In this document: piece by piece, positions 1 to 6,441 of the stretch | Numbering within the stretch: position 1 is the first letter of the stretch | Layout of the letters: every line of letters begins with the position of its first letter | NCBI GenBank assembly: GCA_029883045.1 | Contig: JAOUJU010000068.1 | Location: forward strand, 1 to 8,651 | Origin: Rhodospirillaceae bacterium | GTDB taxonomy: Bacteria; Pseudomonadota; Alphaproteobacteria; Rhodospirillales; Magnetovibrionaceae | Length of the DNA stretch: 8,651 nt | Direction of reading: 5' to 3' | Made by a program: the position numbers and the translations under genes | Notes under the pieces: generated by a model | What the model was told of the DNA's origin: nothing | Seen by the model: the letters and a program-made list of their open reading frames with translations, nothing else | The model's database searches: none

Positions 1-165
1 AACCACATAAAAATGTTCGGCCGGGTCGTCCTGCATGAAAAGTATTTTATGGCACTTTAATTCAACAACATGTGAATCATTTACCAGCTCTTTAAGATCT
101 GCTTCAGGAACACGTGCAAACAGCGGAACTTTTTTCAAAATTGCCATTAGGTCTTCATTGGTCAT
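1..165 (-). CDS. Crp/Fnr-family transcriptional regulator, N-terminal fragment (3' end outside window)
   Basis: Reading the minus strand from the ATG at 165-163 gives 55 uninterrupted codons to the window edge. The peptide begins MTNEDLMAILKKVPLFARVP and continues with EADLKELV and then LFMQDDPAEHFYVV. The pattern 'lF..vp..dL..l......v.l..g..lf.qgdpa..fyvv' is the start of the cyclic-nucleotide-binding-like sensor domain of Crp/Fnr regulators. The DNA-binding helix-turn-helix would lie beyond the window and cannot be checked. A GTGGGA sequence about 8 nt upstream may serve as the ribosome-binding site. The gene is divergent from nnrS and shares a 204-bp intergenic region containing an Fnr/Dnr-type box. 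From that I infer a nitric-oxide or oxygen-responsive regulator of the NnrR/Dnr type; the subfamily is not provable from 55 residues. No N-terminal cysteine cluster like that of E. coli Fnr is visible: there is one Cys, at residue 38. Confidence 0.82.
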   Translation of the reverse strand, partial: MTNEDLMAILKKVPLFARVPEADLKELVNDSHVVELKCHKILFMQDDPAEHFYVV

Positions 166-273
166 CACTATTCCCACTTATGTCAAACTTTGCAGATTTA
201 TTCCTTTATTTAATGCGGATTAGCGCATTGCAACATAATGGTTATAAATCAATTTTTCTTGTAGGGCAAAATA

Positions 274-287
274 TTGACTATAATCAA
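274..287. promoter_or_regulatory. Fnr/Dnr/NnrR-type operator between the regulator gene and nnrS
   Basis: The sequence TTGAC-TATA-ATCAA differs at one position from the Fnr consensus TTGAT-N4-ATCAA and fits the looser TTGNC/T-N4-G/ATCAA sites of Dnr/NnrR regulators. Its centre (280.5) lies about 90 bp before the nnrS start and about 115 bp from the regulator start. Either gene could therefore be a target. If it acts as a class II activator site at -41.5, nnrS transcription would start near 322. The match is seen directly; the binding protein is inferred. Confidence 0.7.
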
Positions 288-369
288 AGAAAAAAAATCC
301 TTGTGATGTTAAGTGCTTAACCATATTTTTAATTATTATTTCATTAAAAACTAGCCGCAAAGGCCGTGT

Positions 370-1566
370 ATGAACGCGCATCCACCATCTGGCCTTGGGC
401 CTAAAAGGGCCGTACCAGTCTTGTTGCAAAACGGATTTAGACCGTTTTTTCTTTTGGCTGGTCTGTATGGTTCTTTATTAATACCCTTGTGGCTTGGCGC
501 ATACATCAAAGGGTGGTTTGAACTACCGTGGACTGCTGGACTTTTTCATGGTCATGAGCTTGTTTTTGGGTTTGTAACCGCAGCCATTTCGGGTTTTCTT
601 CTTACTGCTGTCCCTAACTGGGAACGATCGCGCCCAGCGACATCGTGGCGCTTGCTAACCTTGGTAAGTATTTGGATTATTGGCCGAGCAGCAATGTGGT
701 CTGCAGGAATATTGCCGCCCCTTGTTGTGGCAGTATTGGATATTGCCTATTTACCGTTATTGGTTGTGATTGGCATTCCTGAATTAATTAAAAACAAATC
801 AAACAGAAATAAAATTTTTATTGTACTTATTTTGCTGCTGGGTTTTGGCAATATTTTAACCCACATGTCTGCGGGCGGTTTTGATGTTTGGGCAAACCCG
901 TTGCTGATATCAATTGATATAGTCGTTATTATTATTGCTGTACTTGGTGGGCGTGTAATTCCTGCGTTTACCGCTGGTGCGTTAGGCCAATCGCTTGGCC
1001 ATACTAAAAAAGTTAGACCTCATTCTACCATTGATATGATTGCAATAATTTCTGTTGTAGCGGTTTTTTTATCAGATGCGGTGGGTGGATACATTACAAA
1101 TAATTACCCCGTAGCTTCTATTGTGGTGGTTGTGGCGGGGATTATTAACCTTGTTCGAATGCGGGGCTGGTTAACATTTCATACTTTAAGGCAACCCATA
1201 GTGTGGGTTTTGCATTTAGGCTACGCATGGTTAGCAATTGGGATGATCCTGCGCGGGGTTTTCGAATACGCCGATATGGGGCCGCTGGCATTGCACGGGG
1301 TCGCCGTTGGCGCCATTGGCACCATGACCCTTGGAATAATGAGCAGGGCTGCCCTTGGACACAGTGGTAGGGCGCTTGTTACGCCTAGGTTAGTTGTAAT
1401 CTCATATGTACTTGTGAGTGTGGCCGCCATTGCTAGGCTTTGTCAGCCCCTTCTGGGAAATGATGCCCTAATAATAGCCGCGGGTGCATGGAGTATTGCT
1501 TTTGCATTATTTACAATGACTTATCTGCCAATTATTGCCCTCCCCCGCATAAACCCACCAAATTAG
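370..1566 (+). CDS. nnrS: NnrS family heme/copper membrane protein
   Basis: This encodes a 398-residue polytopic inner-membrane protein with about twelve hydrophobic segments, the usual NnrS length and topology. Family motifs appear in order: GFRPFF at residues 22-27, HGHELVFGF at 60-68, GGRVIPAFT at 193-201, LHGVAVGAIGTMTLG from 308, and SRAALGHSGR at 325-334. The conserved histidines in these motifs are candidates for heme or metal ligands. NnrS proteins are known as heme- and copper-containing membrane proteins, made under control of NnrR-type regulators, that help cells withstand nitric oxide. The exact biochemical activity is not settled. The ATG at 370 is preceded by an AAAGG sequence about 8 nt upstream. 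A divergent Crp/Fnr regulator and an Fnr/Dnr box lie immediately upstream and fit control by NO or low oxygen. No nitrite or nitric-oxide reductase genes are in the window, so a detoxification role, rather than a place in a denitrification cluster, is an inference. Confidence 0.93.
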   Translation: MNAHPPSGLGPKRAVPVLLQNGFRPFFLLAGLYGSLLIPLWLGAYIKGWFELPWTAGLFHGHELVFGFVTAAISGFLLTAVPNWERSRPATSWRLLTLVSIWIIGRAAMWSAGILPPLVVAVLDIAYLPLLVVIGIPELIKNKSNRNKIFIVLILLLGFGNILTHMSAGGFDVWANPLLISIDIVVIIIAVLGGRVIPAFTAGALGQSLGHTKKVRPHSTIDMIAIISVVAVFLSDAVGGYITNNYPVASIVVVVAGIINLVRMRGWLTFHTLRQPIVWVLHLGYAWLAIGMILRGVFEYADMGPLALHGVAVGAIGTMTLGIMSRAALGHSGRALVTPRLVVISYVLVSVAAIARLCQPLLGNDALIIAAGAWSIAFALFTMTYLPIIALPRINPPN

Positions 1567-1603
1567 CGGCCAAATAGGTGGTTTAAAATAATATTGCTAA
1601 TTT
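1560..1603 (+). other. Inverted repeat at the end of nnrS, possible weak terminator
   Basis: Arms AAATTAGC (1560-1567) and GCTAATTT (1596-1603) are perfect complements of 8 bp overlapping the nnrS stop codon, separated by a 28-nt loop. The stem is AT-rich and followed by only a short T stretch, so terminator function is uncertain. No better intrinsic terminator was seen after nnrS. Confidence 0.25.
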
Positions 1604-1623
1604 TCAGGCAGTTAGATTGAATT

Positions 1624-1697
1624 ATCACACCATTGTGATGGCCATGATTGTGTTTGCTGTGCGTCACATCACTTATGTAACCTATCTCACGGTGATA
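1624..1697. promoter_or_regulatory. Cluster of GTGA/TCAC dyads upstream of the FecR-Slam operon
   Basis: Three inverted repeats built from TCAC/GTGA half-sites lie in 74 bp: ATCACACCATTGTGAT (1624-1639, perfect), GTCACATCACTTATGTAAC (1663-1681, 7-bp arms with one mismatch) and TCACGGTGA (1687-1695, perfect). They end about 60 bp before the fecR-domain gene, a suitable place for operators. The half-sites resemble those of Crp-family proteins, but the spacings differ between dyads and none matches TGTGA-N6-TCACA exactly. The regulator is therefore unknown. Confidence 0.5.
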
Positions 1698-1746
1698 TTA
1701 CTCAACCCAATGGTTAAATTTACGTACACTTAAATCTCTATGTACT

Positions 1747-1753
1747 GAGGAGG
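1747..1753 (+). promoter_or_regulatory. Strong Shine-Dalgarno sequence for the FecR-domain gene
   Basis: GAGGAGG sits 5 nt before the ATG at 1759 and is an almost full-length match to the anti-Shine-Dalgarno sequence. It favours 1759 over the in-frame ATG four codons later and suggests high translation of the cargo-like protein. Confidence 0.8.
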
Positions 1754-1758
1754 GCGCC

Positions 1759-3159
1759 ATGAAACGCCACATGAACACAAATAAGGCTATTTATCGTTCT
1801 GTTATAGTTCCGGCCTTGGCAATAAGTATGGTGGGTATATCTATAACCGCCACACCAGCCAATGCGTTAGAAAAAGTGGGCGTCCAAGCTGCGGTTCATG
1901 GAACGGTTAATTTGATTGCGTCCGAAAATAATTCAAAACGCAGCGGCAAAAGTGGTGAAGGAGTATATTTCCTTGAAACCGTTGAAAGCGGCATTGATTC
2001 AGGGTTACAGATTTTATTGCTTGATGAAACAACGTTCACCGTTGGCCCGCAATCAGAAATAATCATTGATGAAATGGTCTACGATCCAGGTGGAAATTCT
2101 AAACTTATTGTTAGTGTGGCTAAGGGTGCATTTCGCTATATCTCAGGGGAAATTGCAAAACAAAATCCGCAAAACGTCGCCATCCGCACCCCCAATGGTG
2201 AGATCGGTATTCGCGGAACAAGTTTCTTTGCGGTAAGCACACCTGAAACTGGTGGGTGGTACTTTGGCCTTTTGGGCCCGGGACCAAACAACAATACTGG
2301 TGATAAGGCCGGTGGAATTGTTTTTAAAAACGAATTTGGCAATGCCGAGGTCCGTCGTTCAGGTTTTGGCTTTAGCGTAGAGCCGGGCAGCGCCCCCAGT
2401 GCAGTTGGAGAAATTCCAGCTGAAATTATTACCCAATTTGAAACACAAGTTTCCGGCGCCGCACCAGTAAATGCTAGTGGCACAGTTAGTTCAGCCGTTA
2501 GTTCCGCAGGAACAGCAAATGAAGGAAACTTTAACGAAATAGCCACCGCTTCCGGAAACGCGACCGCAATTACATCTGACGTTGTTGTTGCGGAAACCGT
2601 AAGCCAAAATTTGCAATCTGCACTTTCCGCTGCTAGCGCTTCTTCTGCAAGCACCGCAGCTTCGGTTGATGGGTTGACCCCCCTTAATTATGGGCAATTA
2701 CGCGGCTATACAGGTTTGGTTACATACGCACAAAATGGCGTTCCTATGTATAGTGGACAATTTCCAAATTCAAATGATCCGCTTTCGGCCGCGTTAGTAA
2801 AAGACGGCCTAAGCAGGCTTAACGGTGCGGTGGTCGGTAAATACGATTTTAATATGAATGCAAACTTTACCACCCGCATATTCAGTGGTTCATATGAAAA
2901 TATCAATATTCCGTCACTTGGTATAAGCACGGGGGGCAACACTGTATCTTTCCTTTCTACATATGGCACTACTGACAGCGCATTAGTGATAGAAAAAAAT
3001 ACCTACCAGTCTAATATTGGCAGCGGTTATGATGCAGACACTATGGTATCGTTCATTGAAAGCGGTGGATCATTGCCCAATGCGCTACAGGCCCTATCAA
3101 TTATTGAAACTGCCACATCAAAAGAAGTGGTCATTGGGGCATCAATCATTAAGCCTTGA
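1759..3159 (+). CDS. Exported FecR-domain protein with a C-terminal TbpB-like barrel segment; candidate Slam/T11SS cargo
   Basis: This is a 466-residue protein. Residues 1-36 form a Sec signal peptide with cleavage probably after ATPANA. There is no lipobox, and no cysteine anywhere in the protein. A FecR domain covers about residues 40-175, with LLLDETTFTVGP at 86-97, GAFRYISGEI at 123-132 and the hallmark GEIGIRGTSF at 147-156. About residues 228-300 are Ser/Ala/Thr-rich and look like a flexible linker. The C-terminal ~165 residues contain YDFNMNANFTTRIFSGSY (362-379). This resembles the strand-turn pattern of the TbpB-type beta-barrel 'handle' of Slam substrates; that assignment is by pattern only. 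Classical FecR is an inner-membrane sigma-factor regulator. Here there is no sigma factor nearby and no membrane anchor after the signal peptide, so a sigma-regulating role is unlikely. The next gene starts on the last base of this stop codon and encodes a Slam-like outer-membrane protein, suggesting export to the cell surface or medium. The ligand is unknown. Confidence 0.8.
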   Translation: MKRHMNTNKAIYRSVIVPALAISMVGISITATPANALEKVGVQAAVHGTVNLIASENNSKRSGKSGEGVYFLETVESGIDSGLQILLLDETTFTVGPQSEIIIDEMVYDPGGNSKLIVSVAKGAFRYISGEIAKQNPQNVAIRTPNGEIGIRGTSFFAVSTPETGGWYFGLLGPGPNNNTGDKAGGIVFKNEFGNAEVRRSGFGFSVEPGSAPSAVGEIPAEIITQFETQVSGAAPVNASGTVSSAVSSAGTANEGNFNEIATASGNATAITSDVVVAETVSQNLQSALSAASASSASTAASVDGLTPLNYGQLRGYTGLVTYAQNGVPMYSGQFPNSNDPLSAALVKDGLSRLNGAVVGKYDFNMNANFTTRIFSGSYENINIPSLGISTGGNTVSFLSTYGTTDSALVIEKNTYQSNIGSGYDADTMVSFIESGGSLPNALQALSIIETATSKEVVIGASIIKP

Positions 3160-4664
3160 TGAGTTTCCTATTTCTACAATACAATATGATTATGATCATA
3201 CAACCTAACATACAAAATTATAAAAAGTGGGGTCTTAAAAAGGCTCCACTTTTCTTTTTGTTTGCGTTACTGCCTAGCGCATTAATAACTTATATCGCAT
3301 GGGCCACACCTGCGAATGCCGCTGAGCAGTTAGCGCAAGCTAGCAGTGCTGCCGAAAGCACAATTGAAACCGGGCGCGAAGAAATGGATCGTATTCGTGC
3401 GGCCATTTTGGAAAATTTTGATCTTGGAACACTTGAACGTGAAGTAACCTTTGAAGATGTGCTGGCCGATCCTGACAATATTGAAATCAACATTCTTTAT
3501 GCTAGAACGCAAATTCTTAAAGGTAGATTAGACCGCGCCCAAGCAGCGATTGAACGTATTTTATTGCAACGCCCTGATTTGCATTATGTCCGCATGCTTT
3601 ATGGTGTGGTCCTTTATCGACTGGGTAACTTTGTTGAAGCCCAGGGTGTATTTAATAAAATTTTGTCATCTGATATTTCTGTAGAAAATAAATTGCAGGC
3701 AAAGAAATATATGGATGATATTGAAGCAAAAAATAAACGCACCAAATTTATATTTTCAACAGCAATGGGCATTCATTACGACAGCAACAAAAATGCGGCA
3801 CCAGAATCTGGCAGCGTTTTATTGCTTGATACAATAATACCCAATAGCGTAACAAAAAAAGATGATACCGGAACCTTGCTTTCGGCGACACTAGAAGCAC
3901 GCCACGATTTAGGCCTGCAAAGAGCGCACGAATTATACGGAAAAATAAATATTACCACCGATCAACAAGCAGCACAGGATGATCTGGATCTTATTGTCGG
4001 AAGGATTGATGTTGGCGGATTAATTATTTCTGATATTGGTGAATTTGACGTTTCGGTAAATCATAACCGTATAAATATGTCACAAAATTTTTATCTAATG
4101 GAGAATGGTATAAAATTAAGATGGGATGCCCTTGGTGGAAAAAAATATCGTCCCTACGTTGAACAAAAAGCACAAAACCAAATATATGCCACCACGCACA
4201 ATTCATCTGCTAGTGAAAAAAACGGATGGAACATGGAAACCCGGGTAGGAACAAAGATAACCTTTAGCCCAATATCATTGTTGGATATATACGCTATGGC
4301 GGGAAGAAAGAACGCCAAAGAAGGCTACAATACATTTAACAAAAAAGGTGCAGGTGTTGCCTATACCCGATTATTTGACAGGGGAAGGTTTCTTATATTC
4401 CAAGGCAGCCGCCAAATTAATCAATACAGCGACAATGACGCCTTTGTTTCATCAATCACACGTAGGGATACAAAAACATCTTTACGCATGACCGGCGGCA
4501 TGGCGCTGGCTTCAATTCTTCCCCAAGATATGCCTTTGCAACAACTAAACGATGTGCAAATAACCGGCACGGTTGAAAGATCTATATCCGGATCTAACAT
4601 CATTAACTTTGATACGATTAATGACCGGGTGCAGATTATGTTGAGCAAAACCATCAGGTTTTAA
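3159..4664 (+). CDS. Slam-like (DUF560) outer-membrane protein with TPR-like N-terminus
   Basis: From the ATG at 3159, which overlaps the preceding TGA (TGATG), the product has 501 residues. A hydrophobic signal segment at about 29-47 ends in ATPANA, with cleavage near residue 54. An alpha-helical region at about 107-170 reads as TPR-like pairs (YARTQILKGRLDRAQAAIER, then YGVVLYRLGNFVEAQGVFNK). From about residue 196 the chain alternates like beta-strands, starts with the family-typical motif GIHYDSNKN (204-212) and ends in TIRF. A C-terminal Phe is the usual assembly signal for outer-membrane barrels. There are no cysteines. Signal peptide, TPR and ~14-strand C-terminal barrel is the layout of Slam/DUF560 (type XI secretion) proteins, which move TbpB-like cargo across the outer membrane. 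Coupling to the FecR/TbpB-like gene supports that role. The in-frame TTG at 3156 and ATGs at 3186 and 3192 are alternative starts; none has a clear Shine-Dalgarno sequence, consistent with translational coupling. Confidence 0.75.
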   Translation: MSFLFLQYNMIMIIQPNIQNYKKWGLKKAPLFFLFALLPSALITYIAWATPANAAEQLAQASSAAESTIETGREEMDRIRAAILENFDLGTLEREVTFEDVLADPDNIEINILYARTQILKGRLDRAQAAIERILLQRPDLHYVRMLYGVVLYRLGNFVEAQGVFNKILSSDISVENKLQAKKYMDDIEAKNKRTKFIFSTAMGIHYDSNKNAAPESGSVLLLDTIIPNSVTKKDDTGTLLSATLEARHDLGLQRAHELYGKINITTDQQAAQDDLDLIVGRIDVGGLIISDIGEFDVSVNHNRINMSQNFYLMENGIKLRWDALGGKKYRPYVEQKAQNQIYATTHNSSASEKNGWNMETRVGTKITFSPISLLDIYAMAGRKNAKEGYNTFNKKGAGVAYTRLFDRGRFLIFQGSRQINQYSDNDAFVSSITRRDTKTSLRMTGGMALASILPQDMPLQQLNDVQITGTVERSISGSNIINFDTINDRVQIMLSKTIRF

Positions 4665-4721
4665 GCCCCCCACCGCTCCACTACACAAACCCCAATCAAA
4701 CTATAGTTATTTGATTATTAC

Positions 4722-4749
4722 TGTGATCACTATTGTGATCGCCGTCACA
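4722..4749. promoter_or_regulatory. Crp-type operator with an adjacent repeated half-site
   Basis: Positions 4734-4749 read TGTGA-TCGCCG-TCACA, an exact match to the enterobacterial Crp consensus halves with the correct 6-bp spacer. A second TGTGATC at 4722-4728 lies exactly 12 bp upstream as a direct repeat and forms the palindrome GTGATCAC (4723-4730). The next downstream gene on the plus strand starts 300 bp away, so the target promoter is not obvious. The site is seen directly; the regulator is inferred. Confidence 0.6.
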
Positions 4750-5038
4750 GGTAATTTATCAGAAATATTTGAAATAATTGATGAAATTGCGGATTAAATA
4801 CAGCGTGCCAAACGTTGTATTAATGAAAGCGACACATATTAAAGCAAAATCATGTCTTTCAAATAATGAGGTAATAATAAATACAATTTTATTAATAATT
4901 TTAAGTAATTGAACACAATTAGACTTAGAAAATATTTTATTTGTCAATGCTCCATTGCATCTACACTTCATTTTTTCTTTGCTAGGCTAAACAATAGAAA
5001 AAGGCGTCACAGATACCCTTAAGCAATAAAAAAATAAT

Positions 5039-5043
5039 AGGAG
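5039..5043 (+). promoter_or_regulatory. Shine-Dalgarno sequence for the small lipoprotein gene
   Basis: AGGAG lies 8 nt before the ATG at 5052 and supports that start over the in-frame ATG at 5070. Confidence 0.75.
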
Positions 5044-5051
5044 TTAAAAAA

Positions 5052-5435
5052 ATGGCCCCAGAATTGAAAATGGCATTTAAACCTGCAAAGGCATTACGCA
5101 TAACTAGTGCGCTCGGCCTTGTGGTTGCACTTTCTGGGTGCCTTGCCCTACCGCCAGCAATACAATTTGCCTCGCTGGCGCTTGACGGGTTCAGTTATAT
5201 GTCAACGGGTAAATCCGTTAGCGACCATGCTATTTCTGCGTTTACTAATAAAGATTGCGCCATGCATCGCGCCTTAGATGACGTCAACGGTGTATGTATC
5301 AATGGCGCCATGCCCGATTTGGATATATCGGTTGCTTCTGGCGAAGTGGACATAAACATGGTCAGAAAACAGCAGATGAAACAAACATCAGAAATATGGC
5401 TGACTTCTAACCTTGAATCGTCTCAGGAAATGTAA
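5052..5435 (+). CDS. Small lipoprotein of unknown function
   Basis: The protein has 127 residues. Its N-terminus has Lys/Arg residues up to 16, a hydrophobic core at about 17-28 and a lipobox LSGC with the lipidated Cys at residue 30. It should therefore be a type II signal-peptide lipoprotein of about 98 mature residues. The mature part starts LALPPAIQFASLALDGFSYM and contains two further cysteines at 69 and 82, spaced to form a disulfide loop in the periplasm. The C-terminal ~45 residues are polar with no recognisable domain. Position +2 after the Cys is Ala, so an inner-membrane Asp retention signal is absent and outer-membrane sorting is likely, if the E. coli rule applies. I do not recognise a characterised family. 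The gene is preceded by a good AGGAG and a long AT-rich leader, and is followed 58 bp later by the amidohydrolase gene, with which it may be co-transcribed. Confidence 0.8.
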   Translation: MAPELKMAFKPAKALRITSALGLVVALSGCLALPPAIQFASLALDGFSYMSTGKSVSDHAISAFTNKDCAMHRALDDVNGVCINGAMPDLDISVASGEVDINMVRKQQMKQTSEIWLTSNLESSQEM

Positions 5436-5493
5436 TAGCCCAAAAAAATATTTACTCTTCCACCAACGGCCCCATGCGCATTATATATCATAT

Positions 5494-6345
5494 ATGGCCG
5501 ATACATTTGCACCACCACCTAGCAACACCCCACCGCGAGATGCCATTTTGGGCTCTCTGCCTAGTCCTTTATTGGGCAAGTCCGATGCCCCAGCATTTGA
5601 GGTATATAACCCCAATGGTGCGGCCTCGTTGTTAATTATTTCAGATCATGCCAGCAACGCCTTGCCATTGGCACTTGGCGATTTAGGGTTATCGGTTGAT
5701 AATTTTTCCAAACATATCGCCTATGATATAGGCGCAGATATGATTACCCGCTATCTTGCCGATAAAGTTGGTGCTTCTGCGGTAATTTCAAATTATTCAC
5801 GCTTAGCAATTGACATGAACCGTCAACCAGGTGACCCGCAATCCATACCTGAAATAAGTGATGGAATTAAAATACCGGGAAATATAAATCTTGATCCAAC
5901 GGGTGCACAGGCAAGGTTGGATGAAATATTTTCTCCTTATCATGACACAATTGACAGCGAAATAACCAGATTATGGAATCGCGACGGAAAACCACCGGCG
6001 TTGTTTTCAATTCATAGCTTTACCCCACAAATGAACGGTGAAAACCGATTTTGGGATATCGGCGTTCTGTGGAACCGCGACCCGCGAATGGCGATACCAT
6101 TGATAGAAAATCTAAACAATTGGCCGGGTCTTCATGTTGGTGATAATGAGCCATATTCAGGTCGTGACCTAGCTTACACTATTGACCGCCATGGGGCCGC
6201 AGGCGGCATAGCTAACTGTGCGGTTGAAATACGCCAAGACCATTGTGCCAGCCGTGATGAAGCCAGCCACTGGGCAGATATTCTGGCAGATGCATTAAAC
6301 CACATATTGTCCCTTCCTAACCTGCACACGGTCACTAGCTACTAG
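5494..6345 (+). CDS. N-formylglutamate amidohydrolase family protein
   Basis: This is a 283-residue cytoplasmic protein with no signal peptide. Motifs of the FGase family occur in order: SDHASNALP (50-58), HIAYDIGA (74-81), YSRLAIDMNR (101-110), SIHSFTP (172-178, His174), NEPYSG (218-223) and AVEIRQD (243-249, Glu245). The family includes HutG-type enzymes that hydrolyse N-formyl-L-glutamate to formate and glutamate in histidine degradation. No hut genes are near, and many members have untested substrates, so the exact reaction here is open. The frame stays open upstream to a TTG at 5413 inside the lipoprotein gene. I chose the ATG at 5494 because that extension has no family similarity and would overlap the preceding gene. 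No Shine-Dalgarno sequence precedes 5494, so coupling to upstream translation or a leaderless start are both possible. A carboxylate-amine ligase follows after 96 bp, hinting at linked handling of an N-acyl or gamma-glutamyl amino acid. Confidence 0.85.
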   Translation: MADTFAPPPSNTPPRDAILGSLPSPLLGKSDAPAFEVYNPNGAASLLIISDHASNALPLALGDLGLSVDNFSKHIAYDIGADMITRYLADKVGASAVISNYSRLAIDMNRQPGDPQSIPEISDGIKIPGNINLDPTGAQARLDEIFSPYHDTIDSEITRLWNRDGKPPALFSIHSFTPQMNGENRFWDIGVLWNRDPRMAIPLIENLNNWPGLHVGDNEPYSGRDLAYTIDRHGAAGGIANCAVEIRQDHCASRDEASHWADILADALNHILSLPNLHTVTSY

Positions 6346-6373
6346 CCACCCAACAAAGATAATTAACACCATA

Positions 6374-6405
6374 ATTTGACATAAGTGCTCTCAATGGCGT
6401 CAAAT
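6374..6405 (+). promoter_or_regulatory. Possible promoter and 7-bp inverted repeat before the carboxylate-amine ligase gene
   Basis: A perfect -35 hexamer TTGACA (6376-6381) is followed 18 bp later by TCAAAT (6400-6405), a weak -10 matching 4 of 6 positions. The same stretch carries the perfect inverted repeat ATTTGAC (6374-6380) / GTCAAAT (6399-6405), so an operator overlapping the promoter is possible. The promoter call is tentative. Confidence 0.4.
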
Positions 6406-6441
6406 AATGCCCTGAAAAAAGATTATTAAGCGGGGGGATTT

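Larger units (their letters stand above)
4665..5051. other. 387-bp AT-rich intergenic region without a supported gene
   Basis: This gap contains the Crp-type palindrome at 4734-4749 near its left end and the ribosome-binding site of the lipoprotein gene at its right end. No intrinsic terminator is visible after the Slam-like gene. Two short open frames were considered (43 codons, plus strand, 4781-4912; 70 codons, minus strand, 4759-4971). Neither has a convincing ribosome-binding site or recognisable product. The length leaves room for a long 5' leader or a small RNA, but I see no structure that proves one. Confidence 0.6.

Noticed and set aside
35..320. Two overlapping plus-strand open frames at the left edge (35-223 and 114-320)
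   Set aside because: The first overlaps the minus-strand Crp/Fnr gene, which has clear family similarity. The second runs into the regulatory intergenic region. Neither has a ribosome-binding site or recognisable product.
2136..2654. 172-codon minus-strand open frame
   Set aside because: It lies wholly inside the FecR-domain gene, whose signal peptide, domain motifs and strong ribosome-binding site are convincing. The antisense frame shows no motifs and is probably kept open by composition.
4781..4912. 43-codon plus-strand open frame downstream of the Crp-type site
   Set aside because: It begins with basic residues and ends hydrophobic, which is suggestive. There is no ribosome-binding site and it may be a product of AT-rich sequence, so I kept it only as a possibility within the Crp-site finding.
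4759..4971. 70-codon minus-strand open frame in the intergenic gap
   Set aside because: There is no convincing Shine-Dalgarno sequence. The residue composition follows AT-rich DNA, and there is no recognisable domain.
5413..5493. Upstream extension of the amidohydrolase from a TTG at 5413
   Set aside because: The extra 27 residues overlap the lipoprotein gene and show no family similarity. The ATG at 5494 gives normal family length.
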